From positions 220,253 through 280,252 of the forward strand of contig MNCI01006534.1 of the NCBI GenBank assembly GCA_015680685.1: a stretch of 60,000 nucleotides of DNA. Direction: 5' to 3'. Of this stretch, positions 53,884 to 60,000 are shown piece after piece. Each line of letters begins with the position of its first letter. Within the stretch, counting starts at the first letter, position 1. A program made the position numbers and the translations under genes. The notes under the pieces were generated by a model. That model saw only the letters and a program-made list of their open reading frames with translations. It ran no database searches and was not told where the DNA came from. The DNA is from Gnetum montanum. Lineage: Eukaryota > Streptophyta > Gnetopsida > Gnetales > Gnetaceae.

Positions 53884-53949
53884 GATGGCTTTGTTGCTGA
53901 AGCTGATAGGAGTGATCGAAGAGTACGTGGTGAAAAATATCTATGTGAA
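53884..53949 (+). CDS. UBX-type gene, exon 4b (second copy)
   Basis: 66 bp, phase 0/0: 'DGFVAEADRSDRRVRGEKYL' then CE. It differs from 4a at about eight bases, four of which change residues. Acceptor CCTCGTACAG, donor GAA|GTATTA. Could be used together with 4a, as an alternative to it, or one copy may be silent. The rest of the gene, including the UBX domain, is not found before 60000. Confidence 0.5.
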
Positions 53950-54980
53950 GTATTATGCCATTTTTAAAAATATTGTTCTAGTTTTTTTTCCAAGTTGTCT
54001 CATTAAGAAAGTATGAGTAATAGCTGTCGAGCTTCATATGTGTTTGTACTTCTTTCAAAATAGTTCATGGCTGTCAAATAAAATTTTGTGAAAACTTATA
54101 AAAATGTCCATCAGTCAGCACTCATAAAGGGCTGTATTGTCATAAAAAAAAATGCAAGAAATGCAAGTTTTTAAATAAATATCAATCATAAGCTGTGTCT
54201 TGTGTTTTAAGTTACATAAAGAGGAAGTCACTTCTGCTTGACTTGCAATTAAGCAAGATGATGAGCATTTTTAGTTGAATATAAGAAAGATATTGTTCTG
54301 GACACTACCGGAAACCAGGTTTAGGAATTAGAGAGCCGGTTGTGAGTCTTTTGATACTTTTTGCTTGCCAGAATGCTTGAATTGTCGGGTTTATTTGTGA
54401 CTATGAGTGCTACATTGGTTGTGGTCTAGCTGCTGTCACATACTGCTGATCATGACTTTTGTATTTTGCATTTTATGTGCAATTGTGAGTTGATCATGGG
54501 TTATGGTGACTGTGAGTCAGTTGCAAGTTTCAATATGTTTTACAAGTTGTCGCGGTTAGGTGTTTGATACTGTAATGGTTACCACTAGTCAATTGCAGGT
54601 CATGGCCCAGTTTCTGTATTTGATACAAGTTGTAGTCATGCTTGTGGTCAGTCTCTAGAGTTTTGGGAAAATTTTTTGATCAAACAAGAAGCCCCATTAG
54701 GAGTTAGTGAGTTGGTGATTGATTCATGTTTTAAAAATGTGAAATTTGGCAATTAAAAACAGGGCAATTGTGTGTCTAATAAAAAACAAGAAAAAAAGTT
54801 ACGAGGCAGGACAAAGATGTAAGAGGACTGTAGCCTCATTTAACATTGACAGAGAAGGATTTAAAGGAGAGGTAGGAGAAAGATGTAGGAGGATTTTATA
54901 GCAAACTCAACAATGCATTCAATGAAATCATCCATACAGGAATAGAAGGAGCACCCTTTATAGGTTGTTTTAAGATTAGG
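53950..54980 (+). other. Intron of the UBX-type gene after exon 4b
   Basis: About 1 kb of AT-rich sequence with GTTGTGAGT/GTTGCAAGT-like words near 54340-54660. No exon with family similarity was found. It runs into the retroelement at about 54981, which is therefore probably also intronic. Confidence 0.4.
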
Positions 54981-54989
54981 TCGTTGTTA

Positions 54990-56700
54990 GCTACTCGGAG
55001 CATGCTCTAGATCGCATAGGCAGTTCAAATTCCCAGTAGGCACATAAAGGATAGTTGGATCAAGCGCGTTGATATGAACAACATCCCTAGATTTGAAGGG
55101 GGATACAACTATGATCCGTAGACCCACCTGCAGGCGTTCCATGATGCCTGCACCCTGCAAAACATTGACAATGATTGGCAATGGCTGAAGCTGTTTTCTT
55201 GCACACTCATTAAAGAAGCTGAAAGTTGGTACTGGTCCTTGGAGCCGGAATCAATCAGAAGATGGAGTACGATGCTTGAAATTTTCAATGAAAAATATCA
55301 AACGTACTCTAGAGTGGCGAATATGAGACAACAGATCCAAGGTTGGAAACAAGGGAATCATGAACCCTTGGATGCTGCCATGAGCAGGTACCACTCATTG
55401 TTGCATCGGTGCCCTGGTCATGGTTACTCTTAGTGGGCACAGCTTCGCCACATTATTGATGGGCTCCGTTTTGAAACACGAAAGACCCTTGGCGTGTATG
55501 CCAAGGGACGACTGTCGGAGCTAAGGGCCCATCAGTTGCAACGCCTCATTGATCAGGTGGCCAAGGAGGAAGGAGAACTTAGGAAAAAGGAGAGTGCAGA
55601 AGAATTCAACCGGGATCCTTCTCTCAGAAAAAGGGAGGTCCGATTTTGTGATTTGGAGGATGAATCACCACTGGAAGCAGCGGTGAATCGGAAGACTTTG
55701 CCGTTACAAAAGTTTGCATCTGAAATATCGGCAAAGGTGGATAAGATGTGGGACTCTTTGGACGAGAAATTCCAAAGTGTACTGAAAATTGCAGAAGAGT
55801 CCAGAGAACAAGGTAACGACTATGGTCGGTGCAGGAAAAAGGGAGCTGAATGTGCCCAACATAAGGGTAAGGGAAAAGTTGTTGTAGCAAAGCAGGTTGT
55901 AGACTCTGACACCGAGGAGGATGATGAATGTGGCATATGCCAATATGAACATCCTAAGGGATGTTGTCTTGTGGTATCACATCTTCAAGAGTTTGAGGTG
56001 TATGCCTTGAACCCTCGTTTGGCGCAACGGCAAACACCCCGAAGGTTGCCTTATCCACAAGGCAATTCCATGCTGTTCCACTAGCAGCAGCAAGGATATT
56101 ATCCAAGTGGAACGCCCCTGCAACTGTATGAATACTTTCAACAGTGGAAGCAACCATAAGCATGGGGGATGCCACCTCCAAGGCAGCAGTACCCTTACAA
56201 ACAGACAGATCCTTATGGGTACTATGTTCAGCAACCGGTCTCTCCAAGAGACTCTTCTAATCATGTGGCCTTTCCTAGTTATTACCACCCCCTGAATATA
56301 TTCGACATCCATCTCCATCACCCAGGGGGGCAAACCCACATCTCTTCTACCCTCCATCACCTTCTCTTGTCACTCCTCCACAACATCCCACTCAGTTGCC
56401 ACTTGCCCCATCAATGCAGGGAGAAATACTGCCATAGCCACAACAACGAAACGTTACGAGGGCTGTTAACTTACAACCGGCACCTCGGCCAAGTGGACCG
56501 GAATCCAAGCCATGAAAATGTCCTTTCTTCCGGCTTAGTAATCTGAACACACCCTCACCTACGCCTATGGCCAGTGTNCCATGAAAATGTCCTTTCTTCT
56601 GGCTTAGTAATCTGAACACACCCTCACCTACGCCTATGGCCAGTGTCTTCGAACCTACCAATGCCTCCACCATCATACCGCCCGGGCAACCCTCCAGCCA
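54990..56700 (+). pseudogene. Gag of copy d
   Basis: Structural capsid/nucleocapsid protein. Capsid core 'RVDMNNIPRFEGGYNYDP' (55070-55120), 'HLQAFHDACTLQNIDNDW' and, in the open frame from 55239, 'ESIRRWSTMLEIFNEKYQ'. Same frame after a stop at 55431: 55494-56084 with 'DGLRFETRKTLGVYAKGRLS' just before it, 'VDKMWDSLDEKFQSVLKIAE', an acidic patch and the compact knuckle CGICQYEHPKGCC (about 55929-55967). A Pro/Gln/Tyr-rich tail follows ('PPPRQQYPYKQTDPYGYYVQ', 56169-56290), then a frame change. Three or four stops in all. The N-terminal 180 or so residues seen in copy c are missing. Confidence 0.85.
56510..56646. other. Unmerged contig overlap around n 56578
   Basis: 68 bases (CCATGAAAATGTCC... 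to ...GGCCAGTGT) are repeated on each side of the n with one mismatch (TTCCGGC/TTCTGGC). Artefact of joining overlapping contigs; not a biological tandem repeat. Confidence 0.9.
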
Positions 56701-56739
56701 GCCGCACTCCAACGTCTAGACGGTCATGCTCACACATGC

Positions 56740-57340
56740 CATGATCGACTGGATCAAAGCAGGTCATCTTCCCCAGAAATTGACAGATCTGGGAAGCCCC
56801 CTCATCTATCTTCAGGTGGCAGGGAACGAGCCGTGCAAAGCTCTTCTGGACTCGGGGTTAGGGGTTAATTTGATCTCTCACGATATGTACAAGAACTAGA
56901 ACTTGCCCTTGCTAAAGAAGAGCAACATCCAGCTCGAGTTAGCAGACCAGTCCATCACCGTTCCCTTGGGTTTGGTGGAGGACATTGTGACCATCGTTTG
57001 TGGGTGGTCCTATCCTGTTGACTTCTTGGTCATCCGTGTAGAGAACTGCAAGGGGAACTTTCCAATCATCATGGGAAGAGCCTGGCTAAGCATGGTGGAC
57101 GCACGACTAGGACTCTGAGATCTGTCCCTGGAAATTTCAAAGGAAAATTCTTTTGAGAAGATCGAGAAGAAGCATGTTCCATGCATCGCGTATAGTGACT
57201 CAGGGTGCAACTATGTGCAACAGTTATGGTTCGCTAAGCGGATATCCATTCAAACATGCAGTCGGTGTACCAAGGAATCACCTGTTCAACAGTGCTTGTA
57301 CGCAGCAGCCACTAACCAAGAGGGCACCTAGTGGCTGACA
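56740..57340 (+). pseudogene. Aspartic protease of copy d
   Basis: Active-site loop 'ALLDSGLGVNLIS' (about 56838-56876) is intact; then 'LELADQSITVPLGLVEDIV' and 'NFPIIMGRAWLSMVDARLGL' (to 57115). A stop follows where copy c reads on ('GIHDLSLEISK'), after which the cysteine-containing tail continues to about 57330. Cuts the polyprotein in related active elements. Stops are at about 56897, 57116 and 57329. Confidence 0.8.
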
Positions 57341-57361
57341 GCTGATCCTACTAGCAGCGCA

Positions 57362-58625
57362 TTGTGTATGGAATCGTGTGAGGGGCTAGTGCAAGCCTAC
57401 GTTGAAAGCATGGACGAAATGGACGAGGTTCATCAACAGGTCTCCACTATTGATGACCAAGATGACTGGGGGACGCTACAAATCCCTGAGAGCTTCAAAC
57501 AAGAGCCCTTGGAGCTAAAGTCTTTACCGGCTCACTTGGAATATGCATTCTTGCAAAATGGAAAGCCGGTAATTATCAATGCCACCCTTGCTCCTAAACA
57601 GAGAAAGAGATTGCTGGAGATGGTAAACAAATGGGTTGTTGCATTCGCATGGTCATATCCTGAGTTGACTGGAGTTGATCCCAGGGTCTGCCAGCATCGG
57701 ATCTATCTTGACCCTTCCATGAAGCCACGACGACAGCCACAAAGACGATTGAATCCCAAACTGAAGCAAATCGTAAAAGATGAAATCAAACAATTGCTAA
57801 AGGCGGGATTCATTTATTTTGTCGCCGATAGTGAATGGGTTAGCCCACTCGTTATTGTGCCCAAGAAAGGTGGCAAGTGGAGGGTCTGTATTGATTTTTG
57901 GTTGCCCAATATGGCGACCTTCAGGGACCACTTCTTGCTCCCATTTGTGGACCAGGTGTTGGACACCATCGCAGGACACCGTTGCTACAGCTTTTTGGAT
58001 GGTTATAGTGGTTATAACCAAATCTAAATAGCACCAGAGGACCAGGCCAAAACAACGTTCACAAGTCCATGGGGGACTTTTGCATATTAGAAGATGCCCT
58101 TTGGCCTGTGCAATGCGCCTGCGACGTTCCAATGCCTTGTCCACCTATGGGGCCACGTTCAAGCAAGCCTTGGACCGTCTGGAGCAGGTTCTAAAAAGGT
58201 GTGTAGACACCAATTTGAGGCTCAATTGGCAAAAGAGCCATTTGATGGTCCAAGAGGGCATTGTGTTGGGGCATCGCATTTCACAAACAGGGATCAGCGT
58301 AGACCCTAAAAAGATCAAGGTCATCCAAGGAATCACCCGCAAACCAAGTACCGTTAAAGATGTTTGGCCATTCCTTGGACACACTGGTTACTACCGACGT
58401 TTCATTGAACACTTCTCGAAGATCGCCAGGTTGTTGGTAGAACTTACAAAGAAGGACGCTCCATTCATATGGACCAAGGAATGCGAGTTTGCATTCCAAA
58501 CGCTGAAACAGAAATTCGTAGAAGCTTCGGTTCTACGAGCACATGATTGGTTCAGACCCTTTTACATTATGACGAATGCCTCCAACTACGCCTTGGGAGC
58601 TGTGCTTACACATTGTGATGATTAG
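57362..58625 (+). pseudogene. Reverse transcriptase of copy d, catalytic block deleted
   Basis: RNA-directed DNA polymerase of an Athila/Tat-like Gypsy element. Open frame 57362-58027 includes 'CQHRIYLDPSMKPRRQPQRR', 'EIKQLLKAGFIYFVADSEWV', 'VPKKGGKWRVCIDFWLPN' and 'CYSFLDGYSGYNQI' (motif A). 'MPFGLCNAPATFQ' (about 58094-58132) is followed directly, in another frame, by 'TFKQALDRLEQVLKRCVDTN'. The segment between, with the YxDD motif, is missing (about 60-80 bp deleted near 58140). The connection region 'FLGHTGYYRRFIEHFSKIAR' follows in the frame 58080-58625. It cannot be active. Confidence 0.88.
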
Positions 58626-58961
58626 AAACGTCCATATTATATCCACTGTGCAAGCCATANCGATTAGAAACGTCCATATTATATCCACTGTGCAAGCCAT
58701 AGCATTGTGGGTGCTCAGCTGAACTACACCACCATTGAGAAGGAATTGATGGTGGTGGTGTTCGCTTTGGACAAATTTCGACACTATGTGCTCAGATACG
58801 AGGTGTTTGTGCACATAGACCACAATGCTATCTGGTTCCTGATGAACAAATCAACGGTGAGCCCCCGCATAATCCGGTGGCTGGTGATTCTTCAGGAGTT
58901 TGATCTTATCATGATAGATCAAAAAGGGACCAAGAATGTGGTTGCTGACCAGTTGTCTTAG
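58540..58961 (+). pseudogene. RNase H of copy d
   Basis: 'FYIMTNASNYALGAVL' (about 58562-58610): the first catalytic Asp reads Asn, a G-to-A change. 'IEKELMVVVFALDKFRHYVL' keeps the Glu and 'HIDHNAIWFL' the next Asp; 'TKNVVADQLS' is the end. One stop (58623) and an unmerged contig overlap (58620-58701 around n 58660) lie inside. There is no second archaeal-type RNase H next to it, unlike the element at 21195-31858. Confidence 0.8.
58620..58701. other. Unmerged contig overlap around n 58660
   Basis: About 40 bases (GATTAGAAACGTCC... to ...AAGCCATA) are repeated exactly on both sides of the n, duplicating 13 residues of the RNase H translation. Assembly artefact. Confidence 0.9.
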
Positions 58962-60000
58962 TTACGATGGGATGACGTAGAAGAGGAGGAGCCCTTATCC
59001 GACCAGTTTCCAGATGAACTCCTCTTCATAGGCGCCGTTGATCCTCAAGCACCCAAGGAATCCCATTGGTTCAACCGCATCCTCACCTACCTCACAACCC
59101 AAGAGCTGCCCAAGGAGTGGAACCATCGACAGAAATAGCAGTTTTTCCATAAGGCCAAGTATTTCATGGAAATCAACGACCACCTTTACAAGGTGTGCAT
59201 AGATGGCTTGGTTCGATGGTGTCTCTCATGACGATACACTGCACGTCCTCCAAGATGCTCACGAGGGCCCTTGTGGGGGCCACTATGCTGGACGCTGAAC
59301 GACCATTAAAATCCTGCTTGCAGGGTATTATTGGCCTACACTTTTCAGGGACGCCCAATGGTTTGCCCGCTCTTGCAAACGCTGCTAGAGGGATGGTGGG
59401 ATGACGGCACGGTTGGAGGGACCTCAACTGGGGTATCGACTTCATGGGGCCCATCAACCCCTTGTCAAATAGAAAGGCATACATCATCGTGGTTGTGGAC
59501 TACTGTACAAAGTGGGCAGAAGCGGCAGTCGTCGTCGACTGTTCTTCCAACACCGTCGCATGATTTGTCTAGCAACAAATCATTACCAGGTTTGGAGTGC
59601 CGCATGCACTCATTTCTGACAATGGAACTCACTTCACGGGTGTCACTTTTCGGAAACTCATGCAACGCTTGGGGGTAACACATAAATTTACAACACCCTA
59701 TCACCCCCAAGCCAACGGGCAAGCCGAAGTCACCAATAGGGAGATCATCAAGATCCTTACCCGAACCATTAGCAAATACAGGAGGGATTGGAGTACCAAG
59801 CTCAACGATGCCCTATGGGCCTATCGCTCTACTTGGAAACTTCCTATAGGGTACTCTCCTTATGAGTTAGTGTACGGAAAGTTGCCAATGCTTCCAATCC
59901 AAGTAGTACTCTGGACACTATCCACCGCCAGTGACCTTGGCCTTGACCTATCGCTAGCACACCGTGAACGACTAATCAATTTAAGTGTGCTAGATGAGAA
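58962..60000 (+). pseudogene. Integrase of copy d (continues beyond the window)
   Basis: Zinc-binding N-terminal region about 59130-59400, frameshifted. Catalytic core from about 59415: 'LNWGIDFMGPINPL' and 'VVVDYCTKWAEA' (first Asp), 'GVPHALISDNGTHF' (second Asp, about 59600-59640), 'PQANGQAEVTNREIIKILTR' (Glu, about 59705-59765), then 'ALWAYRSTWKLPIGYSPYEL'. The D,D,E triad is intact. Two stops lie between first and second Asp. The C-terminal domain and 3' LTR are to the right of the window. Confidence 0.88.

Larger units (their letters stand above)
53597..53975 (+). repeat. Tandem duplication of 189 bp containing an exon
   Basis: The units (about 53597-53785 and 53786-53975) share the upstream intron piece ('TTTTGATATGT', 'CACACT', 'TGATGGT', 'TATAAAGGAATCTGAA'), the acceptor, the 66-bp exon and the start of the next intron ('GTATTATG', 'CATTTTT'). 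Divergence inside the intron part is higher than in the exon part, which hints at selection on both exon copies. Confidence 0.85.
54981..60000 (+). mobile_element. Family A element with polymerase (copy d), 5'-truncated, runs off the window
   Basis: Plus-strand gag-protease-RT-RNase H-integrase in the order of Gypsy elements. No LTR or primer site is found upstream; homology to copy c starts inside gag at 'LLATRSML' (about 54990). GC is clearly higher than in the older copies, and frames stay open for up to 220 codons, so this is the youngest family A copy here. Two contig joins (56578, 58660) duplicate short stretches. Confidence 0.85.

Overview
This window looks like a piece of a very large seed-plant nuclear genome, most likely a conifer (inference). 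The reasons are: low GC, almost complete occupation by nested and decayed LTR retrotransposons, an RTE-type LINE fragment and a tRNA-derived SINE, and one real gene whose first intron is about 12.9 kb and carries a complete retrotransposon. Single 'n' characters flanked by the same 40-68 bases on both sides, plus one 512-base N run, point to a short-read draft assembly. I see no bacterial-type operon, CRISPR array, rRNA or functional tRNA gene.

Layout. 1-2896: 3' end and 3' LTR of a plus-strand LTR element that landed in an older gag-protease relic. 2897-8300: minus-strand gag/protease relics and the 5' LTR of a family called here family A (LTRs TGATGAG...CTCATCA, tRNA-Asp-like primer site, compact gag zinc knuckle). 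9862-14411: a minus-strand chromovirus remnant (gag, protease trace, integrase C-terminus with chromodomain, two LTRs). 17093-21194: a Copia element reduced to LTR-PBS-RT-RNase H-LTR. Its 3' LTR is broken by a minus-strand Tat-like Gypsy element (21195-about 31858) with two RNase H domains, one on each side of the reverse transcriptase. 32171-about 38000: a family A derivative with gag and protease but no RT or integrase. 38218-38375: a SINE.

The one host gene starts at 39779 on the plus strand. Exon 1 (39779-39850) and exon 2 (52740-52801) join in frame to make a UBA-like domain. Exon 3 (52915-53593) carries an acidic region and a ubiquitin-interacting-like helix. Two tandem copies of a 66-bp exon follow (53695-53760 and 53884-53949). 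The product resembles the N-terminal half of plant UBX-domain cofactors of CDC48 (PUX8/SAY1 type). The UBX end is not in the window. Intron 1 holds a full-length family A element (42424-50867) with perfect 5-bp target duplications (AAATG). It has gag but no polymerase, and a second ORF resembling the 'putative plant transposon protein' domain followed by coiled coil, with its own TATA/GATATC promoter-like module upstream.

54981-60000: a plus-strand family A copy with gag, protease, RT, RNase H and integrase, lacking the RT catalytic YxDD segment. It runs off the right edge. It is the only copy here that shows what the polymerase of the family looked like, so copies at 2897-8300, 32171-38000 and 42424-50867 were probably mobilised in trans by relatives of it.
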